Shown here: positions 33,980 to 44,499 of the stretch, one piece after another
Position numbering within the stretch: position 1 is the first letter of the stretch
Layout of the letters: the number at the start of each line of letters is the position of its first letter
Assembly: GCF_013393185.1 (NCBI RefSeq)
Contig: NZ_QJQX01000037.1
Location: forward strand, 186,001-250,000
DNA length: 64,000 nucleotides
Direction: 5' to 3'
Origin: Sphingobium lactosutens
GTDB lineage: Bacteria > Pseudomonadota > Alphaproteobacteria > Sphingomonadales > Sphingomonadaceae
Position numbers and translations under genes: made by a program
The notes under the pieces: generated by a model
What the model was told of the DNA's origin: nothing
Seen by the model: only the letters and a program-made list of their open reading frames with translations
Database searches by the model: none

Positions 33980-34639
33980 TCAGCGCGACTTGGGCGCCTG
34001 CGCCGGGGTCGCCGGAGCGGGAGCAGCGGCCGCAGCGGCCTGGCCCTGACGGCCCGGCTGCCAGCCGGCCGGCGGGGTGATGCCGACGCTGGGAACCAGC
34101 GCGTTGAGTTCGGTCACGACCGACTGGGTGATGTCGACGGCCGGCTGATAGGACACGGTGGCCTCCGGATTCAGAACCAGATCGACCTTCGCCTTGGTCA
34201 TCGCGGCTTTGAGCGCGTCGGAGAGCTTCGCCGTGATCTGCTCCTCGACATAGGCGTTGGCGAGCGCGATCGGCTGGCCCAATCTTTGCAGTTCGGCCTG
34301 GGCGGTCTGCTGCGACTGCTGGAACTGCTGATACTGGGTCTCGATCGCCGGGGTCGGCTTGCCGCCGGCCGCCTTCAGGGCAGCCTGCAGGGCGTCGCCC
34401 TTGGTCTTGAGGTCGGTGTCGATCGCCGTCTTGCGTGCGTTGAACGCGTCGATCTGCGGCTTGTAGGTGGTCTGCATCTGCGTGCGCGCCGTGGTGTAGG
34501 CGGCGCTGGTGCCGACAGCGCCCTGCAGGTCGGCGACGGCGATGCCGGTCTTCGACTGGGCAGCGGCCGGAACCGCCGTCAGGGCCAGGGTGGTCATAGG
34601 CGCCAGGATGAGCGCGGCTGCTTTAACGATGGTCTTCAT
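33980..34639 (-). CDS. skp: OmpH/Skp family periplasmic chaperone
   Basis: Holds unfolded outer-membrane proteins on the way to BamA. 219 residues. Signal peptide about 1-27 ([20 protein letters not shown]). The central helical hairpin (about 55-160) is rich in Gln/Lys/Ala ([20 protein letters not shown]), the coiled-coil tentacle of Skp. The C terminus is longer than in E. coli and ends in an Ala/Pro/Gln-rich tail ([18 protein letters not shown]). Its ATG shares one base with the bamA stop (TAATG), so the genes are coupled. Confidence 0.9.
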   Translation of the reverse strand: MKTIVKAAALILAPMTTLALTAVPAAAQSKTGIAVADLQGAVGTSAAYTTARTQMQTTYKPQIDAFNARKTAIDTDLKTKGDALQAALKAAGGKPTPAIETQYQQFQQSQQTAQAELQRLGQPIALANAYVEEQITAKLSDALKAAMTKAKVDLVLNPEATVSYQPAVDITQSVVTELNALVPSVGITPPAGWQPGRQGQAAAAAAPAPATPAQAPKSR

Positions 34640-37272
34640 TAGAACTGAGTCCCCACATTGAAGGTGATGAGCTTGTTGTCGTCCCCTGGTTCCTTGAGCA
34701 GGGCCTTGGCGATGTCGATCCGGAACGGGCCGAAAGGCGAGTTCCAGTTGACGCCAAAGCCCACCGACAGACGCGGCTTGAGCGTGTCGCCGAGATATTC
34801 TTCTTCGAACGCGCCGCCCGCATAGGCGGCGGTCGAACCGACTGCAGGCGTGTCGCAATTGCCGACCGACGGCGCCCGAACGGTCGTGGACGTCGATCCC
34901 GTGGTGACTGTGCAATAGCCGGCGAAGTTGATCGTGCCCGGATTCTTCAGCCCGGCAACCGCGCCGGCATCCATGAAGATCGACGGGCGCAGGCCCATTT
35001 CACGCGCACCCGAACCCAACGGAATTTCCACTTCGGCGCGGGCCAGATAGTAGATCTTGCCGCCCAGCGCGTCGTCCGAGACATTGTTGTTGCTGTTGTC
35101 GCGCGTATAAACGCCGTCACCATCGGCATCCGTCAAGTAGAAGCGCTTCACGCGCGGGCCGACGCCGCGAATGTCGAAGCCGCGGAACTGCGGTTCACCG
35201 AGGAAGAAGCGGTCGACCAGGCGGACCTTCTCGACCAGTTCGCCGGTGGCGTCGCGACGCTCGCTTTCCAGGCTGTGGATATAGCCACCCTCGCCCGACA
35301 GCGAGAAGATGAATCCACTGCCCAGCGGAACATATTTGGACGCCGCGATGCGCGTCTTCACATATTTGACGCTGCCGCCCAGACCCGCGAAATCCTGGCT
35401 CAGCGTGATGCTGTTGCCGCGGGTCGCACGGATGCGGTTGTCGCGGGTGTCATAGATCAGCGAGTAGCCGACCGACGAGGTGGTGCGCTTGCCGATCGCG
35501 TCGCAGAGATAGCGGCCGGCCAGCAGCGGATCGCAGACGCCGTTGGTATAATAGGTGCTCTTGTCCAGCGTGGTATCGTCGAAATTCAGCTGATAGCGCA
35601 GCGCCAGCGACATATATTCGGTAATCGGCACGCCCGCGCGCAGCTGGAAGCCGGTCGACGTATTTTCATAGGTCGTATCGCGGGTGTTGCTGGTCAGGTA
35701 GCGGAAGCTGTTGAGGTCGCGGCGATAGATGTCGCCGCCCAGCGCGATATTCTTGTCCATGAAATAAGGCTCGGTGAAGCCCACTTCCACCGACTTCGAA
35801 TAGGCCGAATAATTGACCGAGGTGCGCAGTTCCTGACCCTTGCCGCGGAAGTTGCGCTGGGTGATCGACGCCGCGACGATGAAGCGTTCCAGCGACGAGA
35901 AACCGGCCGACAGCGACAGCTCGCCGGTCGACTTTTCCTGCACGTTGGTTTCCAGCACGATGCGGTCGGGCGCGGAACCGGGCTTCTGCTCGATGTCCAG
36001 CTTCTCCTGGAAGAAGCCGAGCGAGTTGATGCGGTCCTTCGAGCGCTTGACGAGGAAGCTGTTGAAGGCATCGCCTTCGGCCAGACGGAATTCGCGGCGG
36101 ATGACCTTGTCCTGCGTCAGCGTATTGCCGTTGATGTCGACCCGCTCGACATAGACGCGCGGCGCGTTGGCGATGCGGAAATTGATCCCCATCGTCAGCG
36201 AATCCTTGTCGCGGTTGAAGTCCGGCGACACGTCGGCAAAAGCATAGCCGAACAGGCCCGCGGTCTCGCTCAGCGTGTCGACCGTGTCCTCGACCTGCTT
36301 GGCATTGTACCAGTCGCCCTTCTTCATCGGCAGACGCTTGGTCAGGCTGTCGCCGGACAGGTCGCGAATGTCGGATTCGACCTTTACGTCGCCGAACTTG
36401 TAGCGGTCGCCTTCCTCGACGACATAGGTGATGATGAAGTCCTGCTTGTCGGGCGTCAGTTCCGCCACCGCCGAAATGACGCGGAAGTCGGCATAGCCCT
36501 CGGTCAGGTAGAACTGGCGCAGCTTCTGCTGGTCATAGGCCAGGCGGTCCGGGTCATAGCTGGTGCCCGAGGAGAAGACGCGGAACCAGCGCGACTGCTT
36601 CGTCACCATCTGGCTGCGCAGCTCGCCGTCCTTGAACTTCTCGTTGCCGATGATGTTGATCTGGCGGACCTTGGATTTCGGCCCTTCCGAGATTTCGAAC
36701 ACGATGTCGACGCGGTTCTGATCCAGCTGGACCATCTTCGGCTCGATCGTCGCGGCGAAGCGGCCCTGACGGCGATACAGCTCGACGATGCGGGCGACGT
36801 CGGCGCGGACCTTGGACCGGGTATAGATCTGGCGCGGTGCCAGTTTTATTTCAGGACGGATCTTGTCTTCCTTGAGGCGCTTATTACCTTCAAGGACGAT
36901 ACGGTTGATGACGGGATTTTCCTTCACCTCGACCGTCAGCGCACCATTGTCGTTGCGGATCTGGACGTCGGCGAACAGTTCGGTTTCGTACAGGTCGCGC
37001 AGCGCCTGATCGAGGATTTCCTGGCTGTAGGGCTGGCCGACGCGCAACTTGGTGTAGGACAGGACGGTATCCGGCTCCAGCCGCTGGGTGCCGGTCACGG
37101 TGACGGCGCTGATCGTGCCCTGCGGCGCGGGCGCGGAAACGGGTGCCGCCGTGGCAGGCGCAGGCGCGGTCTGGGCCATGGCGGGAACCGCCGGCAGGCC
37201 CGCGATCATGGTCGTCGCCAACAGGACGGCCACCACCGGGCGCTGCCTCATGCTGCTCTTGTTCGCTGTCAC
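34639..37272 (-). CDS. bamA: Outer-membrane assembly factor BamA
   Basis: Central Omp85 insertase of the BAM complex. 877 residues. Signal peptide (VVAVLLATTMIAGLPAVPAMA), five POTRA domains (about 50-440), and a 16-strand barrel with the Omp85 lid-lock motif in FRGFDIRGVGPR and a C-terminal aromatic strand ending VGTQF. GTG ending... at 37272 is preferred because GAGGTGG stands about 6 bases upstream; ATG 37251 and ATG 37302 are alternatives. It lies between rseP and skp in the conserved envelope operon. Confidence 0.95.
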   Translation of the reverse strand: MTANKSSMRQRPVVAVLLATTMIAGLPAVPAMAQTAPAPATAAPVSAPAPQGTISAVTVTGTQRLEPDTVLSYTKLRVGQPYSQEILDQALRDLYETELFADVQIRNDNGALTVEVKENPVINRIVLEGNKRLKEDKIRPEIKLAPRQIYTRSKVRADVARIVELYRRQGRFAATIEPKMVQLDQNRVDIVFEISEGPKSKVRQINIIGNEKFKDGELRSQMVTKQSRWFRVFSSGTSYDPDRLAYDQQKLRQFYLTEGYADFRVISAVAELTPDKQDFIITYVVEEGDRYKFGDVKVESDIRDLSGDSLTKRLPMKKGDWYNAKQVEDTVDTLSETAGLFGYAFADVSPDFNRDKDSLTMGINFRIANAPRVYVERVDINGNTLTQDKVIRREFRLAEGDAFNSFLVKRSKDRINSLGFFQEKLDIEQKPGSAPDRIVLETNVQEKSTGELSLSAGFSSLERFIVAASITQRNFRGKGQELRTSVNYSAYSKSVEVGFTEPYFMDKNIALGGDIYRRDLNSFRYLTSNTRDTTYENTSTGFQLRAGVPITEYMSLALRYQLNFDDTTLDKSTYYTNGVCDPLLAGRYLCDAIGKRTTSSVGYSLIYDTRDNRIRATRGNSITLSQDFAGLGGSVKYVKTRIAASKYVPLGSGFIFSLSGEGGYIHSLESERRDATGELVEKVRLVDRFFLGEPQFRGFDIRGVGPRVKRFYLTDADGDGVYTRDNSNNNVSDDALGGKIYYLARAEVEIPLGSGAREMGLRPSIFMDAGAVAGLKNPGTINFAGYCTVTTGSTSTTVRAPSVGNCDTPAVGSTAAYAGGAFEEEYLGDTLKPRLSVGFGVNWNSPFGPFRIDIAKALLKEPGDDNKLITFNVGTQF

Positions 37273-37353
37273 CCGCACCACCTCAAAAACTCGAAAAAAC
37301 ATGTGTCTGCTGCAACAGACGCCGCCAAATGGCGCATCCCTGCCCGAAGCGCG

Positions 37354-38487
37354 TCAGCCGATCAAGCCGGAGAGACTCTTCCACAGGCCGAAAGACGATA
37401 AATCGTTGAAAGTTACCAGCAGCATCATCGCCATCAGCACCGCCAGACCCGACCTGTAGGCCCATTCCTGCGCCTGCGGGCTGACCGGCCGCCGCTGCAC
37501 CGCCTCGATCCCGTAGAACAGCAGATGGCCACCATCCAGCATGGGGATTGGCAAGAGATTGATGAACCCCAAGTTAATCGAGATGAGCGCGGCGAAGAAG
37601 ATGAAGCTTTCCAGCCCCAGCGTCGCCGCCTGCCCCGACACCTGCGCGATCTTCAGCGGTCCGCCCAGTTCCTTGACCGACCGGCCGCCGCCGACGATCT
37701 GGCCCAGCGTTTCAACCATGGTGCGCACGATCTGCCCGGTGCGCTCGATCGCCACGATCGGTGCGCGCGCCAGGCTGACCGGCACGATCACCGGCTTGCC
37801 CGGCGCCAGGCCGAGGCGACCCACATTGAACTTGTTGCCGAAGCCGTCATCCTCGCTGACGCTGCCGATCCTGCCCTGCTTGACAATGCGTCGACCTGCG
37901 CGGTCCAGCACGATCTCGACCGGCTCGCCGGGGCGGATCTGCGCATAGAGGCGGATGTCGTCGAAGGTCGCCATCTCACGGCCACCCAGCGACACGATGC
38001 GGTCGCCCGCCTGGATACCCGCAGCCGCAGCCGCGCTGCCCGCCTGCACCTGACCGGCGACCGCCGGGGTGCGGCCTTCGCCATGGACGAAGGCGAAGGT
38101 CGCCAGGATCAGGATCGCGAAGAGGAAATTGATCGCAGGCCCTGCCGCCACGATCGCGGCGCGCTGCCACAGCGGCTTGCCGGGAAAGCTTTCCGCCCGA
38201 TCCTTCGCCGGCATTTCCAGCCAGGCGGGATCGGTCATGCTTGCCGCGTTCATGTCGCCCTTGAAGCGGACATAGCCGCCCAGCGGCAGCGCCGCGACGC
38301 GCCAGCGCGTCCCGCGCCGGTCGACCCAGGCGAACAGCTCCGGCCCGAAGCCGATCGAAAAGGCCTCCGCCTTGACCCCGCACCAGCGGCCGACCAGATA
38401 ATGGCCCAGCTCATGCACGAAGACGAGCGGTCCGATGACCGCCACGAAGGCGAGAACGGTCAACAGGAAACCGGGATTCTGGATCAA
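37354..38487 (-). CDS. rseP: Site-2 protease RseP
   Basis: Intramembrane zinc protease that releases sigma factors from membrane anti-sigma factors. 377 residues. HELGHYLVGR (HExxH) in the first membrane helix, a PDZ domain (AAGIQAGDRIVSLGG), and the second active-site motif NLLPIPMLDGGHLL with the Asp ligand. The start is TTG 38487, which overlaps the dxr stop as TTGA and gives the family N terminus IQNPGFLLTVLAFV; the longer frame upstream is antisense-like dxr sequence. The TTG start implies translation coupled to dxr. Confidence 0.93.
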   Translation of the reverse strand: MIQNPGFLLTVLAFVAVIGPLVFVHELGHYLVGRWCGVKAEAFSIGFGPELFAWVDRRGTRWRVAALPLGGYVRFKGDMNAASMTDPAWLEMPAKDRAESFPGKPLWQRAAIVAAGPAINFLFAILILATFAFVHGEGRTPAVAGQVQAGSAAAAAGIQAGDRIVSLGGREMATFDDIRLYAQIRPGEPVEIVLDRAGRRIVKQGRIGSVSEDDGFGNKFNVGRLGLAPGKPVIVPVSLARAPIVAIERTGQIVRTMVETLGQIVGGGRSVKELGGPLKIAQVSGQAATLGLESFIFFAALISINLGFINLLPIPMLDGGHLLFYGIEAVQRRPVSPQAQEWAYRSGLAVLMAMMLLVTFNDLSSFGLWKSLSGLIG

Positions 38488-39641
38488 GCCGTCAATCTTT
38501 CCATCACTTCGCCCGCCATGACGCGCGCCTGTGCATCCGCAGCGAGCACATCGTCGATCGCGCAAGGCGTTGGCGCGCTATAGCGGTCCAACACATCCTC
38601 CACAATCATGGCAATATCAAGGAAGCCGATCCGCCCCGCAAGGAAAGCGGCGACCGCGACCTCATTGGCGGCGTTCAGGATGGCAGGCGCGGCCCCACCC
38701 TCATTGGCGGCGGCGCGGGCGAGACGAAGAGCCGGAAACCGTTCGGGATCAGGTGCTTCGAAGTCAAGCCTGCCAATCCGTGCCAGGTCGAGCGGCTGGC
38801 ACGGCGTGGCGATCCGGTCGGGCCAGGCCAACGCATGAGCGATGGGGATGCGCATATCGGGCGAACCGAGTTGTGCCAGCGTCGAACGGTCTCGATATTC
38901 GACCATCGAATGAATCACGGACTGGGGGTGGACCAATATCTCGATGCGATCCAGCCCGACCGGGAAGAGATAGGCCGCCTCGATCAGTTCCAGCCCCTTG
39001 TTCATCATCGTCGCGCTGTCGACACTGATCTTCGCGCCCATCGACCAGTTGGGATGGGCCACCGCCTGCGCCGGCGTGATATCCGCCATCTCGTCCAGGC
39101 GGCGGGTGCGGAACGGGCCGCCGCTCGCGGTCAGGATGATTCTTGACACGGAATCCAGATCGCTGCCGGCAAGGCACTGGAAAATGGCATTATGCTCGCT
39201 GTCGACGGGCAGCAGGGTCGCGCCGGCCGCGCGTGCCGCCTCCATCATCAGCCCGCCCGCCGACACCAGCGATTCCTTGTTCGCCAGCGCCACCGTGCCG
39301 CCAGTCCTGAGCGCCGCCATGGTAGGCTTGAGGCCCGCACAGCCGACGATCGACGCCATCGTCCAGTCCGCGCCCAGCGCCGCCGCCTCGACCAGAGCAT
39401 CCTCGCCTGCCGCCGCCTCGATCCCCGATCCGGCCAGCGCCTCCCTGAGCGCGCCGTGAAGCCGCTCCTGCCCGATCACGGCCACCTGCGCACCCGTTGC
39501 GCGCGCCTGCGCCGCGAGATTGTCCACATCGCTGTTGGCCGTCAGTGCGACCACCCGATAGGCATCGGGATCGCGCCGAATGAGGTCCAGCGTGGACAGG
39601 CCGACCGATCCGGTGGCGCCAAAGATCGAAACGCTCTTCAT
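38484..39641 (-). CDS. dxr: 1-deoxy-D-xylulose 5-phosphate reductoisomerase
   Basis: Makes MEP from DXP, the committed step of the non-mevalonate isoprenoid pathway. 385 residues. NADPH-binding SVSIFGATGSVGLSTLDLI (residues 3-21), ALANKESLVSAGG, LPVDSEHNAIFQCL and HPNWSMGAKISVDSATMMNK, which holds the metal/substrate site. The ATG ending at 39641 overlaps the cdsA stop (ATGA). It supplies isoprenoid precursors that UppS, encoded three genes upstream, turns into undecaprenyl diphosphate. Confidence 0.97.
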   Translation of the reverse strand: MKSVSIFGATGSVGLSTLDLIRRDPDAYRVVALTANSDVDNLAAQARATGAQVAVIGQERLHGALREALAGSGIEAAAGEDALVEAAALGADWTMASIVGCAGLKPTMAALRTGGTVALANKESLVSAGGLMMEAARAAGATLLPVDSEHNAIFQCLAGSDLDSVSRIILTASGGPFRTRRLDEMADITPAQAVAHPNWSMGAKISVDSATMMNKGLELIEAAYLFPVGLDRIEILVHPQSVIHSMVEYRDRSTLAQLGSPDMRIPIAHALAWPDRIATPCQPLDLARIGRLDFEAPDPERFPALRLARAAANEGGAAPAILNAANEVAVAAFLAGRIGFLDIAMIVEDVLDRYSAPTPCAIDDVLAADAQARVMAGEVMERLTA

Positions 39642-40417
39642 CCGCCCTGCACCAGGATCAGATAGGACAAGGCGGCAAGCGGCGCGGCGGCAACCACCCC
39701 GTCGAGCCGGTCCATCACCCCGCCATGGCCGGGCAACAGCGTACCGCTGTCCTTCACTCCGGCGCGGCGCTTCATATGACTTTCCAGCAGGTCGCCCAGT
39801 TGTGCCACCACGGCCAGCAGGCCACTCGCCGCCGCGAGCTGGATCGGCAGACCCGCGAAGCGATGCAGCAGGAAACCCAGCACCAGCGCCGCCAGCACGC
39901 CGCCGGCCAGACCGGACCAGGTCTTGGACGGGCTGACCCTCGGCGCCAGCTTCGGCCCGCCGATCGAACGCCCGGCGAAGTAGGCGCCGATATCGGTCGC
40001 CCACACCAGCGACAGCGCCCAGAAGGCGAGCAGCAGACCATAGGCGTAGGGCTGCTCGCCACGCAGGAACTGGAGCGCGGTGATCGGCACGCAGATATAG
40101 GGAATGCCCAGCGCCAGCTTCATGTTGCGGCTGGTGAAGACGATGAAGAAGAAAGCCCCTGCCCCGGCCATCAACACCGGCCAGTCGATGCCGGCCGCCA
40201 GCGGGCAGAGCAAGGCCAGCGGGATCGACACGGCGAACATCGCCGCCTTGCGCTGTTCGGGCGTCGCGCCGGTCAGGTCGCCCCATTCCCCCTGCATCAG
40301 CACGCCGGCCACCACCAGCAGCAGCCAGAAGAACAGCCCGCCCGCCAGCAGGGCGCCGAGCGCCACCGCGATCAGCGCGACGCCGACGATGGTGCGGGTG
40401 CGCAATTCGCTTGTCAT
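39638..40417 (-). CDS. cdsA: Phosphatidate cytidylyltransferase
   Basis: Activates phosphatidate to CDP-diacylglycerol at the inner membrane. 259 residues with about seven helices. The signature near the C terminus is recognisable in SPSKTWSGLAGGVLAA and RRAGVKDSGTLLPGHGGVMDRLDG (split here; the Asp-rich KDSG...GGxxDRxDG run is the CDS motif). Start ATG ending at 40417. Its product feeds PssA (45814) and Psd (46631). Confidence 0.96.
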   Translation of the reverse strand: MTSELRTRTIVGVALIAVALGALLAGGLFFWLLLVVAGVLMQGEWGDLTGATPEQRKAAMFAVSIPLALLCPLAAGIDWPVLMAGAGAFFFIVFTSRNMKLALGIPYICVPITALQFLRGEQPYAYGLLLAFWALSLVWATDIGAYFAGRSIGGPKLAPRVSPSKTWSGLAGGVLAALVLGFLLHRFAGLPIQLAAASGLLAVVAQLGDLLESHMKRRAGVKDSGTLLPGHGGVMDRLDGVVAAAPLAALSYLILVQGG

Positions 40418-40421
40418 AGAA

Positions 40422-41162
<741 letters not shown>

Positions 41163-41205
41163 CAGAAGGACATGCGTGTTTTGGCCGCGAAAGGAAAGCC
41201 CCGGC

Positions 41206-41763
41206 TTACTGGCCGAGGATTTCCTTTTCCTTCGAGCTCGCTGCCGCGTCGATATCCGCGATGCTGCTGTCGGTCAGCTTCTGCACCTCGGTTTCCAGCC
41301 GCTTGCGCTCGTCCTCGCTGATCTCGCCCTTCTTCTCGTCGGTCTTGAGGCTGTCCATGCCGTCGCGACGGACGTTACGCACGGCGACGCGCGCGCCTTC
41401 GGCATATTTGCTGGCGAGCTTGGCCAGTTCCTTGCGGCGTTCCTCGGTCAGGTCCGGGATCGGCAGGCGCAGCGTCTGCCCGTCGACGATCGGGTTGAGG
41501 CCCAGACCCGCCGAGCGGATCGCCTTGTCGCAGGGACCGACATTGCTCTTGTCCCACACCTGGACCGACAGCATGCGCGGCTCGGGCGCCGATACGGTCG
41601 CAACCTGGTTGAGCGGCATATGCGCGCCATAGACTTCGACCGTGACCGGATCGAGCAGCTGGATGTTGGCGCGGCCCGTGCGCAGGCCGGACAGGTCGCC
41701 CTTCAGCGATTCAAGCGCGCCGGCCATGCGGCGTTCGATGTCAGCCTTGTTATATTGCGGCAT
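41206..41763 (-). CDS. frr: Ribosome recycling factor
   Basis: Splits post-termination ribosomes with EF-G. 185 residues; three-helix bundle and beta domain. [23 protein letters not shown] (family core, here about residues 25-47 and shown in part), [15 protein letters not shown] and [13 protein letters not shown]. Start ATG ending at 41763, 6 bases after the pyrH stop. First of a run of tightly packed genes down to fabZ. Confidence 0.97.
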   Translation of the reverse strand: MPQYNKADIERRMAGALESLKGDLSGLRTGRANIQLLDPVTVEVYGAHMPLNQVATVSAPEPRMLSVQVWDKSNVGPCDKAIRSAGLGLNPIVDGQTLRLPIPDLTEERRKELAKLASKYAEGARVAVRNVRRDGMDSLKTDEKKGEISEDERKRLETEVQKLTDSSIADIDAAASSKEKEILGQ

Positions 41764-41769
41764 GGTATT

Positions 41770-42495
41770 TCAGCGCTCCTGATTTTGCACGATCGTCGCC
41801 ACGCCATCCCCGGCGAGCACCTTGGCCAGGTTGCCCGTCTCGCGGATGTTGAAGACGACGATGGGAATATTGTTTTCGCGGCACAGCGCAATGGCGCTGG
41901 CGTCCATGACTTTCAAATTGTCGTTCAGCACCTGGTCGAAGCTGATCTCTTCGTAGCGGACGGCGCCGCTCACCTTCTTGGGGTCGGCATTGTAGATGCC
42001 GTCGACGCTGGTGCCCTTGAACAGTGCATCGCAATTCATTTCGGCCGCGCGCAACGCTGCGGTCGTATCCGTGGTGAAGAAGGGGCTACCGGTGCCAGCC
42101 GCGAAGATCACGATCCGGCCTTTCTCCATGTGGCGCTCGGCCTTGCGGCGAATATAGGGCTCGCACACCGACGCCATGGGGATGGCCGACTGGACGCGGG
42201 TGTCATAACCCAGCTTTTCCAGCGCATTCTGCACCGCCAGCGCATTCATGACCGTGGCGAGCATGCCCATATAGTCGGCGCTCGCCCGGTCGAAGCCCTT
42301 GGCTGCGCCGGCAAGGCCACGGAAGATATTGCCACCGCCCACGACGACGCAGATTTCGAAGCCGGCATCCTTCGCCGCCGCAATCTCACCCGCGACACGG
42401 GCCACGGTTTCAGGCTCGATGCCGAACTGCCCTTGTCCCATCAGCACTTCGCCGGACAATTTCAACAGGATGCGCTTGTAGGCGGGCCGGGTCAT
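41770..42495 (-). CDS. pyrH: UMP kinase
   Basis: Phosphorylates UMP to UDP; hexameric amino-acid-kinase-fold enzyme regulated by GTP/UTP. 241 residues. [13 protein letters not shown] at the N terminus, [36 protein letters not shown] and [14 protein letters not shown]. The frame has a TTG at 42504 but ATG at 42495 is the expected start ([11 protein letters not shown]). Starts the pyrH-frr-uppS-cdsA-dxr-rseP-bamA-skp-fabZ run. Confidence 0.97.
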   Translation of the reverse strand: MTRPAYKRILLKLSGEVLMGQGQFGIEPETVARVAGEIAAAKDAGFEICVVVGGGNIFRGLAGAAKGFDRASADYMGMLATVMNALAVQNALEKLGYDTRVQSAIPMASVCEPYIRRKAERHMEKGRIVIFAAGTGSPFFTTDTTAALRAAEMNCDALFKGTSVDGIYNADPKKVSGAVRYEEISFDQVLNDNLKVMDASAIALCRENNIPIVVFNIRETGNLAKVLAGDGVATIVQNQER

Positions 42496-42597
42496 GCGGG
42501 GCAAGAATCCTTATGGTTGGCAGGGAAAGCGCGCGGACATTAGAGGGGCAAAACCGGGATGCCAAGGGGCGTTTGCGCAATGATGATCCAACAAACC

Positions 42598-43371
42598 TCA
42601 CTCGATCATCGCTTCAACCGTTTCCCGAGGGTAAAGCATGAATTCGCGGTAGAGCCGAAAATGCGGCACATCCTCCAGCGCGACAGGCCTGACGCTGTAA
42701 CTGTCGATCTGCCACAGGTCCGCACCAGGCAATGCCATCAGGATCGGCGAATGGGTCGCCATGATGACCTGCGCATTGTCGGCGCGCTGTATCCGACGCA
42801 GCAGTTTCAGAAATTCGAACTGCCGCTGGGGCGACAGGGCGGATTCCGGCTCGTCCAATATATAGAGTCCCTGGCGCTCCATACGCTCGCCAAAGAAATC
42901 GAAAAATCCCTCACCATGGGACGCGCGCAGATATTGGGGGCCGACAGCCCCCACCTCGAATGCCGCCTGATCCAGATAGCGCGCGACCGAGAAGAAGGTC
43001 TCCGCGCGAAAGAACCAGCCTTGCTTGACCTGCGGCAGCCACGCTCCGCGCAGATGCCCCGCCAGCGAGCCAGCATCGCCAGCCGAGGCCGGCGCATCCT
43101 CCACCGCCCGCATTCCTTGCGCGCCGCCGGAATCGCTGAACCCAGCCAGTTGCGCGATCGCTTCCAGCAAGGTGGACTTACCCGTCCCATTCTCCCCGAC
43201 CAGAATCGTCACCGGCCTGGAGAAATGGAAGTCCAGCCCGCCGTTACGAATGAGCGGAAGGTTGAAGGGATAATGACCCCAGTCCGGCGCCCGATCGGGA
43301 TCGTCATCCCGCAGCCAGACACGCTTCAGATATGGCGGCGGCAGCGATGTCGTGCGTTGCTTCGATCCCAT
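42598..43371 (-). CDS. AAA-family ATPase (predicted ABC-type ATPase, single domain)
   Basis: Soluble ATPase of the AAA_21/OLD-like kind with no transport partners. 257 residues from the ATG ending at 43371. Walker A LVGENGTGKSTLLEAIA (about 55-71), signature-region run SGGAQGMRAVEDAP, Walker B LYILDEPESALSPQRQFE, and a switch His in MATHSPILMALPGADL. ATG 43401 is an alternative start; the frame further upstream crosses the tsf terminator. The role is unknown; small ATPases of this type are often annotated as predicted ATPases. It interrupts the usual tsf-pyrH adjacency. Confidence 0.85.
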   Translation of the reverse strand: MGSKQRTTSLPPPYLKRVWLRDDDPDRAPDWGHYPFNLPLIRNGGLDFHFSRPVTILVGENGTGKSTLLEAIAQLAGFSDSGGAQGMRAVEDAPASAGDAGSLAGHLRGAWLPQVKQGWFFRAETFFSVARYLDQAAFEVGAVGPQYLRASHGEGFFDFFGERMERQGLYILDEPESALSPQRQFEFLKLLRRIQRADNAQVIMATHSPILMALPGADLWQIDSYSVRPVALEDVPHFRLYREFMLYPRETVEAMIE

Positions 43372-43415
43372 GGCGGGCCACGATAGCGAACGCCTATTCA
43401 TCCGCAAGCGAAACG

Positions 43416-43441
43416 AAAAAGGGCGCCCCGCAGGGCGCCCC
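43416..43441 (-). terminator. Intrinsic terminator of tsf
   Basis: On the minus strand GGGGCGCCC, TGC-type loop, GGGCGCCC, then TTTTTC. It ends the rpsB-tsf transcript and separates it from the ATPase gene and pyrH. Confidence 0.85.
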
Positions 43442-43471
43442 TTCCCTTTTTCCTGTCGCGTGCGCTGGCGA

Positions 43472-44398
43472 TCAGACGCCGGCGGCGGCAGCCACTTCGG
43501 CGGCGAAGTCGCTGACTTCCTTCTCGATGCCTTCGCCCAGCTGGAAGCGGACATAGCTCTTCAGCGTGATCGAAGCGCCGGCATCCTTGGCGGCCTTGGC
43601 GACGACGTCGGCGACCGGGGTCTTGTTGTCCATCACGAACAGCTGCGACAGCAGAGCCTGCTCCTTGGCGAACTTGGCGACCGCACCGTCGACCATCTTG
43701 GCGACGATCTCGGCAGGCTTGCCCGATTCGGCGGCCTTTTCGGCGGCGATGGCGCGTTCACGCTCCAGCAGGGCCGGATCGATGTCGGCAGCCGACAGGG
43801 CCAGCGGGAAAGCGGCGGCGATGTGCATGGCGAGCTGCTTGCCCAGCGGCTCCAGAACGTCGGCAGGCGCATTGCCTTCCAGCGCGACCAGCACGCCGAT
43901 CTTGCCCAGGCCCGGCGCAGCGGCGTTGTGGACGTAAGGCACGACGACGCCTTCGGTCACTTCGACATGGGCGACGCGACGGACGGTCTGGTTTTCGCCG
44001 ATGGTGGCGACGTTCGACACCAGCTTTTCGGCGATCGTGCCGCCGGCGGGGTGCGCCTGCGCGGTCAGGGCTTCAGCGTCGGCAGCGCCGCTTTCCAGCG
44101 CGACGGCCGAAACGGTGCGGACGAAATCCTGGAACTGGTCGTTCTTGGCGACGAAGTCGGTTTCGCTGTTCACTTCGACGGCGACGCCCTTGGTGCCGGC
44201 GACGGCAACGCCGACCAGGCCTTCAGCGGCGGTACGGCTCGACTTCTTCTGGGCAGCGGCCAGACCCTTGGCGCGCAGCCAGTCGGTCGCCGCTTCGATG
44301 TCGCCATTGGCTTCGGTGAGCGCCTTCTTGCAGTCCATCATGCCCGCGCCCGAACGGTCGCGCAGTTCCTTGACGGCGGCAGCAGTAATCTCGGCCAT
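43472..44398 (-). CDS. tsf: Elongation factor Ts
   Basis: Nucleotide exchange factor for EF-Tu. 308 residues. N-terminal UBA-like domain with [20 protein letters not shown] (the EF-Ts signature, residues about 10-29), then [13 protein letters not shown] and VALEGNAP in the core domains. Start ATG ending at 44398. A GC-rich hairpin lies between rpsB and tsf and may set their ratio. Confidence 0.97.
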   Translation of the reverse strand: MAEITAAAVKELRDRSGAGMMDCKKALTEANGDIEAATDWLRAKGLAAAQKKSSRTAAEGLVGVAVAGTKGVAVEVNSETDFVAKNDQFQDFVRTVSAVALESGAADAEALTAQAHPAGGTIAEKLVSNVATIGENQTVRRVAHVEVTEGVVVPYVHNAAAPGLGKIGVLVALEGNAPADVLEPLGKQLAMHIAAAFPLALSAADIDPALLERERAIAAEKAAESGKPAEIVAKMVDGAVAKFAKEQALLSQLFVMDNKTPVADVVAKAAKDAGASITLKSYVRFQLGEGIEKEVSDFAAEVAAAAGV

Positions 44399-44438
44399 GA
44401 TAAGGCTCCTAATTTCTGAGGGGATTTAAATATGCGGC

Positions 44439-44466
44439 AGGGCGCGTTCCTTGTGGAGCGCGCCCT
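44439..44466 (-). terminator. rpsB-tsf intergenic hairpin (attenuator candidate)
   Basis: AGGGCGCGTTCC (44439-44450) pairs with GGAGCGCGCCCT (44455-44466) with one G-T pair and a TTGT loop: 12 pairs. No U-tract follows in the minus direction, so partial attenuation or RNA protection is more likely than full termination. Confidence 0.5.
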
Positions 44467-44499
44467 AGCCTGTCATTCTTGCAGTTCGAAGACCGCGGA

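Noticed and set aside
35275..37401. 708-codon plus-strand frame opposite bamA
   Set aside because: Shadow of bamA; low-complexity Arg/Gln/Asp composition and crosses the bamA start region.
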